This document shows, piece after piece, positions 1 through 8,353 of a DNA stretch of 28,602 bases; position 1 is the first letter of the stretch, and every line of letters starts with the position of its first letter. Position numbers and translations under genes: made by a program. Origin of the DNA: a virus; IMG/VR virus record IMGVR_UViG_3300031952_000106, positions 1 to 28,602 of that record. One strand, 5' to 3'. The notes under the pieces were generated by a model, which was not told the DNA's origin, did not search any database, and saw only the letters and a program-made list of their open reading frames with translations.

Positions 1-59
1 GGAACAAGATTCCGGATCTGATCCACGACTTCATATCCAACATTTGATATACCGGCCAT
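1..59 (-). CDS. Partial virion gene, 5' end only
   Basis: Only the first 19 codons lie in the window; the gene continues off the left edge. The ATG at 57-59 follows a strong GGAGGG ribosome site about 8 bases upstream, and the reading frame stays open to the edge. The start, MAGISNVGYEVV, resembles the MAGFYVN start of the next gene upstream, so both may use a similar N-terminus. It is co-directional with, and 20 bases downstream of, that gene's stop, so it probably belongs to the same late operon. Function cannot be assigned. Confidence 0.6.
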   Translation of the reverse strand, partial: MAGISNVGYEVVDQIRNLV

Positions 60-79
60 AATTAACCCTCCTACGGTTA

Positions 80-1174
80 TTACTCTGAAAGTTGATGAGT
101 TTCGGACAACTGTTCGCTTCCCTGGTAGCTCTTGCCAACGGTAGCTCCACCAGAAATATGAGCCTGGATGGAAACACCGGAGAATATCCCCGAAGCCATA
201 GCAGCGGCAATCCTTCCACCGGCATCGGCGGCGGCAACTCGCAACTGAGCCATGGCCTCGAAATTCTTCATGGCCATTTCGATCTGTTTTAAGGAAATCT
301 GCGCCCTGGCAACGGTCATATTAATCTCTGCTTCGGCAGCCTTAACATCTACCGTGGCAATGGCCGCCTGAGCATCGGCCTTGGCACGATATACCTGACC
401 GCTTGCCTCAAAAACCTTAACTTGAAATCCCAGTTTTTCGATAGCTAACTGGATCTTCGATTTAAAGACGTCGATTTCGGCTTTATAACTATCGATCAAA
501 AGCTCATTTCCCTTGGCAACTGCGGTAATCAATAGATTTTCCATGGCTAAAATTTGCTGAATGATAAACTGCGTATTCTGGAAGGCAGACTCATACTGCT
601 TGATGGCAATATCCCTGGAGAGATCGAGACGTTTGTGCGTGTACTCCAATTCAATCTGGTTGATTGAAGACACCAACACCCCATCGGGAAGGGTCCATCC
701 CCTTTGGCCCCACTCGGATGCGGCCTTTTCTTTAGCCTCATCCAGAGCGATAACCGCTCTTTCTGCTTCACGATTCCAGATCTCATTTTCAACATTAGCA
801 TTCACACCGGTTGCACCATTGGCAAGATTTTCTTCGAGCCGAGCCTGAATTGCGGTAACGAGAGCTATCGCATTGAGGGTCGGGTACACCGGGAAGGCGG
901 GAAGGTATATTTCCGCTTCGGGAGCTACCGGTGCTTCTCCGATATTGAATTTGTAGGAAATCGCGGCAGGAAAGGATGGATTGATGCTGGCGGGTATAAA
1001 AATACCACTGGCGGCACTTTGCAGGGAACTTAAAAAGCCCGCCGCATCCTGCATAACGCCATCGGCATACCCCATGGCCTCCTCAAAACGGGCCGTCACG
1101 AGGGCCTGGGAATCGGAAATTAGACTTTCGACTTCCGTTGATGTCGTGCTTGGATTTACATAAAAGCCAGCCAT
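80..1174 (-). CDS. Long alpha-helical virion protein (tail/ejection type), 364 aa
   Basis: The protein is dominated by Ala/Glu/Lys/Gln-rich helix from about residue 100 to 320, with heptad-like stretches typical of coiled coil. The C-terminus is Gly/Ala-rich with low complexity (IAAAMASGIFSGVSIQ and following). No enzymatic motif is visible. It is the penultimate visible gene of the distal virion block, and its ATG overlaps the upstream stop as TAATG, implying translational coupling. Long helical proteins at this place in podophage late operons are often internal ejection or tail-needle proteins. That is inference from position and composition only. Confidence 0.6.
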   Translation of the reverse strand: MAGFYVNPSTTSTEVESLISDSQALVTARFEEAMGYADGVMQDAAGFLSSLQSAASGIFIPASINPSFPAAISYKFNIGEAPVAPEAEIYLPAFPVYPTLNAIALVTAIQARLEENLANGATGVNANVENEIWNREAERAVIALDEAKEKAASEWGQRGWTLPDGVLVSSINQIELEYTHKRLDLSRDIAIKQYESAFQNTQFIIQQILAMENLLITAVAKGNELLIDSYKAEIDVFKSKIQLAIEKLGFQVKVFEASGQVYRAKADAQAAIATVDVKAAEAEINMTVARAQISLKQIEMAMKNFEAMAQLRVAAADAGGRIAAAMASGIFSGVSIQAHISGGATVGKSYQGSEQLSETHQLSE

Positions 1175-3261
1175 TATTCAACCCTCCTTAAAATATCCAA
1201 AAGGCCTGTCGCGGCCACGATGTCGGTCTGATTGTCGAATTCGGAATAGCCAAAGATCCCCTCATTTTTGCCGATCCCTATGGCTCCGACGCAAAATTTT
1301 CCATCTACCCATGCCTCGGTTTCGGTATCAAGAATCAGGTTCATGTCTTCCAACGGAGACGGATATGGCATGGGATCGGTATTGGAAAGTCCATCTCCAA
1401 ACCAATTAAAATTAGAGGCTGTTGCCGTTGAAATTTTTGCCTTAAAATAATCTGTGGCATTGGCGCCGGTGCCACCGAAGGTCTCTTTATTGAAAGAGAA
1501 AACCGCATAGTCCTTATTCATCTGGCAGGAGACACCGTAAATACGTTCTCCTACACCATCTTCTTCTGAGGTACAGATGCGGGTTCCAGTAATATCAACT
1601 CCATCATCTTCACCAATAAAACTCATCTCGGTATCACAGGAACCATCAAAGGTTTCCAATAGTCTCTTGGTGAGAACTCCGTCGATTATAGTTGCCAAGT
1701 AATATTCGACTTTGCGTGTTGATGTTCCTATTCTTGAATCCGTAACCACCCGGTTTGGTGGCATAATCGAATACGCCCCGGAATTAGAATATGATCTCGG
1801 CCAACTTATAACTTCCGTGATCTTCTTATAGAAAACAATTGAGTTGCCTTGATGGTTGGAGTAATCCAAGACTTCAGCCCATCGATAAGTAGCCGTAAAG
1901 GTTTCTTCGATGATTTCAGAGTAAGTTCCTATTGGCCAGACACCGGTAGCCACTATAACAATGTCTCTACTATATGTTTTTTCTATATTACTGACCAGTG
2001 ATTCAATTAACGTATCGCCAGCATAAAATTCTTGAGTTATATCCTCAACACAACTGGAACTGGCAGACGATGTTCCAGCCGGACCCTCCCCGCTCCATAT
2101 TTCAGGGTAAGACCAATCCTCAACAAACGAATTGGTTGTTTCCTGCTCCAAACTATTTTTTAGATAAAGAAATTTTTTGTTGCCGATGGCTGCAATGGGC
2201 CAGTAGGTTACACCTGATCCAGAGCCATTACCGCCAGTTTCAGCATAAGAAAGGGTTTCCGTCCAGTAGTCTTCGGTGGTTTGGGTGCCATCATCATCCT
2301 TATATTTCATCGAGTAGATTTTGGGCACCTTGCGGGCATTGAGAGTACCAATGATCGGCCAACTATACCGGCCAAACCAATGTATGCTTGATAGGTCAGT
2401 TGATCCGTTAACATTAAAAGTATATGGTGCGTTTTCTTGTTCGCAAATCCTCTCGCCCCAGCTTTTGGCATATCTTTTATCGGTATCTAGGGTGATGTTA
2501 TTTTTACCGATCACGTCGGTGGTTCCGGCATAGGTGTTGTGATCCAAAACCGTCCACACTGGATTTCCGTCAACCAGTTTCGGGAAATAAAGATGGGGAT
2601 TATAAAAGGATGATCTACCGCCGGTTATACGGAATCCATTCACCATCCGGAAAGCCATTTGGAACACGGTGCCATAATCGGGATCTGGGAATGGTTTTGT
2701 ATATAGGTACCTGTCTTCATAGGTAATGTTCATATTCCAAAACACCGAACCTATATTCTGTGTGATTAGCCAGTCTTCATAATTCAGCCCCCGGGAAACA
2801 ACATGGTCTTTCCTGATAAGAAAATCTTCTACCCGAGTTGGTTTGCTGATAATTCCAGGGGCCGTTCCGGTGTCCGAATCTACAAGATGAAATAGAAACT
2901 GAGTGGGGGTCTTGTTGGTCTCTTCGGTTACGATGGCCCCATCTTTGCTTTTGATCGAATAAATTTTAAAAGAATCGTCCAGGTCAAAATCGATATTCCG
3001 AATGCAGATAATGTACAATGCCGGCTCATAACGCTTTTTTTCGGCAAGTCGAATAAACGGGGAATTAATCTCCACGATGTCAACGCCATTGAGCGATCCA
3101 ACCCTGATAATCGTCTTGTCGAAACAGGTTCGGGATCTCCATCCGCATTCAACACCGGTATATTGCAGGTCGTTTTTAAGCTGAAAGAGAACCCTCTTGG
3201 CTTCGCCCCACCACATGGCAGCCCTATCTGTATCTCCCGAAAGTCTTGTGGCAAGAGGCAT
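1174..3261 (-). CDS. Large virion/tail protein of unknown function, 695 aa
   Basis: This large, mostly beta-type protein is rich in Tyr, Trp, Asp and Thr, with frequent short aromatic/charged turns. No signal peptide, membrane segment or recognised catalytic motif is visible. It sits between the DNRLRE-like protein and the helical protein, with TAATG stop/start overlaps at both ends (3261 and 1174), so the three appear co-translated and probably assemble together. The N-terminus (SGDTDRAAMWWGEAKRVL) looks helical and amphipathic. Size and position suit a podophage tail or adhesion protein, but I do not recognise the family. Confidence 0.6.
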   Translation of the reverse strand: MPLATRLSGDTDRAAMWWGEAKRVLFQLKNDLQYTGVECGWRSRTCFDKTIIRVGSLNGVDIVEINSPFIRLAEKKRYEPALYIICIRNIDFDLDDSFKIYSIKSKDGAIVTEETNKTPTQFLFHLVDSDTGTAPGIISKPTRVEDFLIRKDHVVSRGLNYEDWLITQNIGSVFWNMNITYEDRYLYTKPFPDPDYGTVFQMAFRMVNGFRITGGRSSFYNPHLYFPKLVDGNPVWTVLDHNTYAGTTDVIGKNNITLDTDKRYAKSWGERICEQENAPYTFNVNGSTDLSSIHWFGRYSWPIIGTLNARKVPKIYSMKYKDDDGTQTTEDYWTETLSYAETGGNGSGSGVTYWPIAAIGNKKFLYLKNSLEQETTNSFVEDWSYPEIWSGEGPAGTSSASSSCVEDITQEFYAGDTLIESLVSNIEKTYSRDIVIVATGVWPIGTYSEIIEETFTATYRWAEVLDYSNHQGNSIVFYKKITEVISWPRSYSNSGAYSIMPPNRVVTDSRIGTSTRKVEYYLATIIDGVLTKRLLETFDGSCDTEMSFIGEDDGVDITGTRICTSEEDGVGERIYGVSCQMNKDYAVFSFNKETFGGTGANATDYFKAKISTATASNFNWFGDGLSNTDPMPYPSPLEDMNLILDTETEAWVDGKFCVGAIGIGKNEGIFGYSEFDNQTDIVAATGLLDILRRVE

Positions 3262-4652
3262 TATGACTTCTTCCTGGCATGTCCTTCGCCATACACCTGA
3301 ATTTCGTCAATGTCGAAATCCGATCCGTTTTTATTCTTCAACTCCAGGCTGAAGTAGATGGGATCGATCCCCCGGGGAATTTTGGCGCGGGCCTCATATA
3401 GGGTCTCCAGGAGATAGGGCACGGTTACTTCCTTTTCCGTGTCCTCATCGGACGTAATGACCAGAGCCATCAAACCCGATGCCCTACCTAAAATATAAAC
3501 ATCCCTTGGCTTATTGGCACCCACCGGTATCTGACCAAGGCTCATGATCGAGTCGATGGGAAGCCCATTGTTCTGATCTCCTTCCAGGAGGTGGATTCCG
3601 GTTGACTTGGCTCCGATGTACTCCCCATTGAAGTAGGCGAAGCTGTTAAAGCCAGACCAGTCGTATTCGCTTACCGCAAGGTTTTTGGTGTTCATAAGAA
3701 TGACGGCATATGCGGTGGCGGTGGCTACCGCACCGCCCGAAAACATCACCCTCAGACTCGGCAGAGTAAGATCAAATTTCCACGGGATATTCGTGTATCC
3801 GGCAAATGATACCGCCAAGGATGGAAGGTTAAATTCTACGCTTCCAACATCGCCACCAACCCCGCTGGCCGCAAACTGAAGTTTCGGAAGGACAAGGTTG
3901 ATATATCCGGTGGAACCAGTCGATCCCGTTAGTTCCATCGACAGTGCGGGTAGATCCAGATTTAAAGACCCACTTCTCGAAGTTCCTGTGGCAGAAAACG
4001 TCAAGGACGGAAGGGTGAGGGCGAGATCGCCGCTAAGGTTGAGGGCGGGATCGCCGCTAATGACCATGACAAAAGTTAGTTCCGACGTTGCCGCAAGCGG
4101 CGTAGATGTAAAATCTTTAGTTGAGATCGATCCATAGGTGATAGATAACTTGGCCTTTTTGCTTCCGCTATCGTAATCAATCGCATACCACTTGCGGATA
4201 GCCGAAGTGTTATAGGACATGACAAGCTGGATGTCTTGTCCAGATACCCATCCTTCTCGGTCCATTACTTCTTGAAGAACGGCGCTGAAATCGGGGGTCG
4301 TGTATTCGCTATCCGTCGTGGTGGAAGGAACATTCCACTCCACAACCTCGTCCGTCAGCGCGAGACCGTCCAGTTCGCCCTTAGACGTTGGGGCCACGGC
4401 GTCGTCCACGTCATTAAAATAGATACTAACGCTCGGCGGTCCGGCGGATAAGTTAGCATAGGCGGTAAGCGTTAAGGTGGCCGTAAAGATGGACAAACCG
4501 TCCGGAATGGTTACTCCAGGAAAGCGAAAGAACATCTTGCCATAGTATGTTCCGCCGTCATTTCCAAGGTTGACGTAATTGGTATTATTCTCAAATCCGC
4601 CGTCCTTGCTATGTCCGTCGTCTCCGCTTGCCGCTGGATAAAAATCAGCCAT
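3261..4652 (-). CDS. Virion protein with DNRLRE-like N-domain and beta repeats, 463 aa
   Basis: Three regions are visible. Residues 1-175 resemble the DNRLRE/CBM96-like beta-sandwich fold, with alternating patches such as TYYGKMFFRFP, ATLTLTAY, VEWNVPSTTT and a late WYAIDYDSG; such domains often bind carbohydrate. Residues about 206-307 hold five roughly 20-residue repeats of the form L-x-L-P-x-L-x-x-x-x-x-G. The C-terminal ~140 residues (NLAVSEYDWSGFNSFAYFNGEY onward) look like a separate beta domain that recurs in phage distal-tail proteins. The start follows GGAG 7 bases upstream. Role inferred: surface or adhesion component of the virion. Confidence 0.6.
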   Translation of the reverse strand: MADFYPAASGDDGHSKDGGFENNTNYVNLGNDGGTYYGKMFFRFPGVTIPDGLSIFTATLTLTAYANLSAGPPSVSIYFNDVDDAVAPTSKGELDGLALTDEVVEWNVPSTTTDSEYTTPDFSAVLQEVMDREGWVSGQDIQLVMSYNTSAIRKWYAIDYDSGSKKAKLSITYGSISTKDFTSTPLAATSELTFVMVISGDPALNLSGDLALTLPSLTFSATGTSRSGSLNLDLPALSMELTGSTGSTGYINLVLPKLQFAASGVGGDVGSVEFNLPSLAVSFAGYTNIPWKFDLTLPSLRVMFSGGAVATATAYAVILMNTKNLAVSEYDWSGFNSFAYFNGEYIGAKSTGIHLLEGDQNNGLPIDSIMSLGQIPVGANKPRDVYILGRASGLMALVITSDEDTEKEVTVPYLLETLYEARAKIPRGIDPIYFSLELKNKNGSDFDIDEIQVYGEGHARKKS

Positions 4653-4664
4653 TCACCACTCCAG

Positions 4665-5318
4665 TTAGGTCAGGTTAAGGATAATGCCAGTCAATCGAAG
4701 CATTCCCGTGTCCGTTAAGGTGTAATTTTCACCGAAACTCAAGTATCCGATGATGACATCTCCCGTGGAGTCTGGATCGTATAAGATTGCCCCAGCCATC
4801 GGTCCAATATCCCCGCCGGACGCTATCCAATCCACATTACTGCACGTGAATTGCATTCTATCGCCTGAATCATTTTCCGCTATAGCCTTGCCCAAAAGCT
4901 CTTTTGTGTCCTGGGCATATCCATAGTTCGCTGCCAGTTCATCGTCTGCCGTGACAGTCTTGGAAACAGTCTCGCCAACGAAAGTTGCCGCAGAGCATGT
5001 GATGGTCAGGTCGGCAATGGTGGTGACATAGAACGGGCCAGGATTATTGGCTGAATCCGTAGTGATCTTATTCCCGACCACGAATCCGTCATCAATAAAA
5101 CTTCCAGACCCGCGAACGATCGTCTTGGCAGAATTGCTAAAGGTGATAGAAAGCGCCCCGGAGGTGGCTTTGATGTTACTCAGGGTGGAATGGGTAGCTT
5201 TGTTGAAAACAAACCCCGTGCGCATCAGAAGAATCCTGATGATATCAGAATCCAGGTCAATCAGTTTATTGGCCAAGGCATATTTAAAATGATTTGAGAG
5301 AGTAGCCGAAAGGGCCAT
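4665..5318 (-). CDS. Phage structural protein, 217 aa
   Basis: The opening, MALSATLSNHFKYALANKLIDL followed by DSDIIRILLM, is of a kind I have seen in uncharacterised phage virion proteins. The rest is Ser/Thr/Gly-rich beta sequence with a C-terminal YLSFGENYTLTDTGMLRL strand region. An AGGAGG ribosome site sits 6 bases before the ATG. It lies between two other likely virion genes in the same operon. A minor capsid, decoration or tail role is plausible, but there is no direct evidence for which. Confidence 0.6.
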   Translation of the reverse strand: MALSATLSNHFKYALANKLIDLDSDIIRILLMRTGFVFNKATHSTLSNIKATSGALSITFSNSAKTIVRGSGSFIDDGFVVGNKITTDSANNPGPFYVTTIADLTITCSAATFVGETVSKTVTADDELAANYGYAQDTKELLGKAIAENDSGDRMQFTCSNVDWIASGGDIGPMAGAILYDPDSTGDVIIGYLSFGENYTLTDTGMLRLTGIILNLT

Positions 5319-5346
5319 AACAACCTCCTATCATGTTGGCTTATTC

Positions 5347-6120
5347 TTAGCTGGCCGGTATGGTGATAAATCCCGTTTCAATGGTTTGCGTGGAGCCGAT
5401 GACAACATTGAGATTGGTCATATTACACTCCGCCCCGGAAGTGGAAACCAACCCCTGAATGCGCATGTCGTTTGCGTCCGCGTCCAGACCATCTGAAGAA
5501 GTAACCAACCGGAAGTACGTTGCTGTTCCGGAAGCCGTGGCCACCCCGGACCAAACATCGGCGCTCTTAGACAGCACGCCGGTATTGGGAGCCCCGAACT
5601 GAATCGTGTTGGCCCGAGCCGCAGCCGTTACTTGTGTTGCGACCGTTGCGCTCAACCATCCAGTACAGGAACCCTCCGTAAGTGTAAAAGAGACGCCGGC
5701 AATACGGCCCTGAACGTATAGGACTCCATCCGCACCAGTGGCAATAGCATCAACCTGTGCGCAGTCGTTCAGCATCCTGGCGACCTTTGTGGCAACCTTG
5801 GTAACGCTGCTGTCGGCAGTCAACACAACGTAGGTCAATGTCGTTCCATCCAACACCAATACAACGGTGTCTCCCGCGTTGGGCGCCCCAGAGTGGCCGA
5901 TCGTAATCTTCTCAAGCTGGGAGGTTGATCGATCTCCAGCCGTCACGCCATCACTTGCTTTCGTTACTTTATAAAGCAAGTTTGCTGTTCCGGGAGCCTC
6001 TTCCACCGTGGCGGGTGCGGTTCCGCCATAGACATACAAAACGGCATCCTCAAACGCCTTTCTTATAGTGCCTTCCCCGGCGAGAAAATTTCGTAATCCC
6101 GTGCTCAATTTCAAACTCAA
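5347..6120 (-). CDS. Phage structural protein with TTG start, 257 aa
   Basis: The protein begins MSLKLSTGLRNFLAGEGTIRKAFE, an opening I have seen in unannotated phage virion proteins. It continues as Ala/Thr/Val/Gly-rich beta sequence ending in a QTIETGFITIPAS tail. The initiation codon is TTG at 6118-6120, chosen because AAGGAGGA is spaced 5-6 bases upstream and no ATG or GTG with a ribosome site is nearby. The TTG start may lower expression relative to neighbours. Virion role is inferred from composition and neighbourhood. Confidence 0.6.
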   Translation of the reverse strand: MSLKLSTGLRNFLAGEGTIRKAFEDAVLYVYGGTAPATVEEAPGTANLLYKVTKASDGVTAGDRSTSQLEKITIGHSGAPNAGDTVVLVLDGTTLTYVVLTADSSVTKVATKVARMLNDCAQVDAIATGADGVLYVQGRIAGVSFTLTEGSCTGWLSATVATQVTAAARANTIQFGAPNTGVLSKSADVWSGVATASGTATYFRLVTSSDGLDADANDMRIQGLVSTSGAECNMTNLNVVIGSTQTIETGFITIPAS

Positions 6121-6237
6121 TTTAGTCCTCCTTCAATTCCCACAATAGGTGAGAATTTGTTAGATTTTTCGGCGTTTGCCGTTCTTGTTAAAATTTGCAA
6201 ATTATTTTCTACGTAAGTTAAAAGTCCATACTCGTCT
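6121..6237 (-). other. Non-coding spacer with a 12-bp palindrome
   Basis: This 117-base spacer separates the DUF4406-like gene from the TTG-start virion gene. It is AT-rich, lacks a convincing gene, and contains the perfect palindrome AATTTGCAAATT at 6192-6203. It does not carry the G-rich pentamer array seen in the three spacers to its right, so the array pattern stops here. Confidence 0.4.
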
Positions 6238-6669
6238 TTATTGCTTCTTGAAGATTCTGGGGCCAGCCGTTTCTGACCCCCATTTCTCAAAAAGAGCATC
6301 CATCGTCGGATCCAGCGGAAAGCAAAAATAATTCAGAAGATCATTCGGCTTATAGAAAACGGGGATGTTGCATCTTACATGCGCGTGCATAACTTCCCGG
6401 TTGGTTCCTTTGGAATTCTCGGAATGCGGAAGAACCAACATGGCGTCACAACTATCAATCCACTCCAGACTGGCCTTATGAAACTGTTCCGTTGTTGGTC
6501 TGGCATAATCCTCTGATCTCAAAAGCGCATATACGAAATCGAGACATGGACAATACGGGGACATCCCCACTTGCCATAAATGAGTCGAGATCACCATCAT
6601 GCGGCGCATATTTTCCAGGTAATCAAGCTCCGGGCCGCTCAGCGCTCCCGCCACGTAAATCTTAACCAT
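6238..6669 (-). CDS. DUF4406 / nucleoside deoxyribosyltransferase-like protein, 143 aa
   Basis: The N-terminal strand and loop YVAGALSG (residues 5-12), the helix-strand SLEWIDSCDAMLVLP (67-81) and the GTNREV motif (88-93, Glu92) followed by NIPVFY match the layout of DUF4406 and the nucleoside 2-deoxyribosyltransferase superfamily. That superfamily acts on nucleoside or nucleotide glycosidic bonds; phage members are thought to help nucleotide salvage or modification, but the substrate here is unknown. An AGGGGG ribosome site precedes the ATG, just after a G-rich pentamer array (6687-6731). It is the last of three consecutive non-structural genes. Confidence 0.7.
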   Translation of the reverse strand: MVKIYVAGALSGPELDYLENMRRMMVISTHLWQVGMSPYCPCLDFVYALLRSEDYARPTTEQFHKASLEWIDSCDAMLVLPHSENSKGTNREVMHAHVRCNIPVFYKPNDLLNYFCFPLDPTMDALFEKWGSETAGPRIFKKQ

Positions 6670-6686
6670 AAATCCCCCTTTTAAAA

Positions 6687-6731
6687 AATCCTTGCCCTAC
6701 CTTGCCTTGCCAGGCCCCGCCACGCCCCGCC
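6687..6731 (-). repeat. Degenerate GGNNN pentamer array A (9 units)
   Basis: On the minus (mRNA) strand this spacer reads in perfect 5-base phase as nine units, all starting GG: GGCGG GGCGT GGCGG GGCCT, then GGCAA GGCAA GGTAG GGCAA GGATT. It fills the gap between the metallophosphoesterase stop and the DUF4406 ribosome site. Two sister arrays lie in the next two spacers to the right. Regular GG tracts spaced by three bases could form two-layer G-quadruplexes in RNA or DNA; that is inference. Confidence 0.75.
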
Positions 6732-6737
6732 AAAGGA

Positions 6738-7619
6738 CTAAAGCGAAATATGAATCAGCGGCCTGAAATACTTTGACTGATGAATCTGCTCAAAACTCAA
6801 ACCTATTGCCAGACTTCCAAGAGCCGAAGGAATAAGGGACTTTTGTTCCACGTACGTTCCGCGGGAACTGACGGCCGGCTCATCCAGGCTTAGCGGTTCG
6901 GTAGAGGAATATGCCAGGAGCCATGATCCAGTACGAGCAAACAATTTCGTCCGGTGGGTGTGAACTCCATCCGGGGTAATGTGTTGCTGATCGATGGGGG
7001 CAGCCACCTTAGAGTGACTATGACCCATCAGGTAAATATCCGCATCGAAAGCCTTGAGCATATTTTCAACCTTATTCAAGGTCCCACCCTGAGTTTGGGC
7101 CGATCCCGTTCCGTGATGAGCGAACAAAACGCAATCCGCCTCATGATGACCCCTGGGAACACCATCAAATTTGAAACGTACGATTGCATCCGTTCCGAGA
7201 AATTTGCTTTCCATATACCGGGCTATAAGTTGATCAGCAGATTTACCGTCCCGAAAATCGTACCGATGATTACCCTCCAGAAAGCCTATCCACCTTCCTC
7301 GGGTAGGTTGAAGCAAATCGATAAGCTTCAGGGCCCTTTCTTTCATCATGTCATCCATCAACTCTTTGGCCGAATCACGCATGGGGCCGATCAGTGCTCT
7401 CTGGGAATCCGAAAAGGCATCCAGGTAATCACCCATACCAAAGAAATAGGCCCCTCGATCCATACCCCATTCGAGATGTATCTTGAATTTGTGCTCCGGC
7501 CAATTTCGGCTTCCGTAATGGATGTCGCCAATGGGCATAATTAGAGCTTTTTGATCCTCCACTAAATCAAGTTTCTTTTTCGGATTATGCTTGCCGAATT
7601 CAAAGACAAAGTGAACCAT
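6738..7619 (-). CDS. Calcineurin-like metallophosphoesterase, 293 aa
   Basis: The signature blocks of a dinuclear metallophosphoesterase are present in order: GDIHYG (residues 31-36), GMGDYLD (61-67), EGNHRYD (115-121), AHHG (167-170) and MGHSH (198-202). These supply the Asp, His and Asn metal ligands, so the enzyme should be active on a phosphodiester or phosphomonoester. The substrate (nucleic acid, nucleotide or cyclic nucleotide) cannot be read from sequence. The start is an ATG 6 bases after AAGGGGG. The gene lies between two pentamer-array spacers with a DUF4406-like gene downstream, so a nucleotide-metabolism or defence-related job is plausible. Confidence 0.85.
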   Translation of the reverse strand: MVHFVFEFGKHNPKKKLDLVEDQKALIMPIGDIHYGSRNWPEHKFKIHLEWGMDRGAYFFGMGDYLDAFSDSQRALIGPMRDSAKELMDDMMKERALKLIDLLQPTRGRWIGFLEGNHRYDFRDGKSADQLIARYMESKFLGTDAIVRFKFDGVPRGHHEADCVLFAHHGTGSAQTQGGTLNKVENMLKAFDADIYLMGHSHSKVAAPIDQQHITPDGVHTHRTKLFARTGSWLLAYSSTEPLSLDEPAVSSRGTYVEQKSLIPSALGSLAIGLSFEQIHQSKYFRPLIHISL

Positions 7620-7636
7620 TTAACCCCCTTCCGTAA

Positions 7637-7676
7637 GAACCCTACCGTGCCACGCCATGCCATGCCACACCCCGCC
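7637..7676 (-). repeat. Degenerate GGNNN pentamer array B (8 units)
   Basis: The minus strand reads GGCGG GGTGT GGCAT GGCAT, then GGCGT GGCAC GGTAG GGTTC, eight in-phase pentamers that all start GG. It fills the spacer between the 192-aa gene and the metallophosphoesterase. As in arrays A and C, a GGTAG unit stands at or near the 3' end and a GGGGG-type ribosome site follows. Confidence 0.75.
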
Positions 7677-7680
7677 ATAT

Positions 7681-8259
7681 TCAAATGAGTTTGATTCCTG
7701 AAATAACAAACCTTCCAAATGGACCACGTTTTGCTGGTCGATAATCCCCAATCCCAATTCTGCTCCCGGCAATTTCCAAAAGAGGTTTCAAAACATATTC
7801 GGTAAAATCTTCTCCTTTTCCCAAAAACTGCGATTCCCAGCAAGTGGTAAACTCCAGTTTCCAGGTTTTTAGATTCGGACGACTCCGAAAAATTCTTTGC
7901 CTCTGAATAACCGCCGTACAGGTGAAAATTTCATAATCCGTAGTGTTGAATGGAACCATATCCGGTTCGATGTGAAAATCGCCGCAAAGAATCGGAATGA
8001 GAGCCATCTTTTTATTTCCGGGAACCTTCATTCCACTGGCTGCATGAAGAATGGTAGCGTGAATGTTGCGTGCCGGAAAGGCGATCGACTTTTTATCTTC
8101 CGTCCAGTAGAGACCGCGCTCCGCCTCATCTTCCGGGGTTGGAATCTGTTTTTTAATTCCCTTGGCCCCCACACCAACCGACGTCGGATTGTGTAAAAGA
8201 ATACCGGGCGAAACCCCCACGATGGAAACCGTCGCTTTGTTGCTGTGCAAATTCTCCAT
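7681..8259 (-). CDS. Unknown phage protein with Gly-rich C-terminal loop, 192 aa
   Basis: The N-terminus reads VSIVGVSPGILLHNP, followed by EDEAERGLYW, an AFPARNIHATILHAAS helix, and a C-terminal GIGDYRPAKRGPFGRF segment. This order (small strand with a 'GxSPxLxHN' turn, 'PA..I...L..AA' helix, Gly-rich loop) recalls ferredoxin-like RAMP folds of the Cas7 kind, but sequence similarity by eye is weak and no Cas genes are nearby. I do not assign a function. It is the first of three non-structural genes with array leaders and has an AGAGGGGG ribosome site. Confidence 0.6.
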   Translation of the reverse strand: MENLHSNKATVSIVGVSPGILLHNPTSVGVGAKGIKKQIPTPEDEAERGLYWTEDKKSIAFPARNIHATILHAASGMKVPGNKKMALIPILCGDFHIEPDMVPFNTTDYEIFTCTAVIQRQRIFRSRPNLKTWKLEFTTCWESQFLGKGEDFTEYVLKPLLEIAGSRIGIGDYRPAKRGPFGRFVISGIKLI

Positions 8260-8294
8260 TCTTCTCTTCCCCCTCTTGAGATTTTGGATTTTTA

Positions 8295-8344
8295 CTACCC
8301 TGCCCAGCCTTACCTAACCCAATCTCGCCATACTAGACCTGGCC
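8295..8344 (-). repeat. Degenerate GGNNN pentamer array C (10 units)
   Basis: The minus strand reads in phase GGCCA GGTCT AGTAT GGCGA, GATTG GGTTA GGTAA, GGCTG GGCAG GGTAG. Eight of ten units start GG, and the array ends in GGTAG like the others. It is the most degenerate of the three arrays. It separates the nozzle-like virion gene from the 192-aa unknown gene, marking the right boundary of the non-structural cassette. Confidence 0.65.
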
Positions 8345-8353
8345 CCGGAATTT

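Noticed and set aside
6192-6203. 12-bp palindrome AATTTGCAAATT as a third copy of the shared operator
   Set aside because: It lacks the TTGCAACA half-sites and is in AT-rich sequence where such palindromes are common.
6117-6299. 60-residue minus-strand frame overlapping the DUF4406 gene end
   Set aside because: No ribosome site, half of it lies inside the DUF4406 gene, and the unique part has no recognisable composition. Its 4-base overlap with the TTG start at 6120 is suggestive but not enough.
6954-7544. 196-residue plus-strand frame antisense to the metallophosphoesterase
   Set aside because: The metallophosphoesterase motifs make the minus frame certain; the antisense frame has no own signals.
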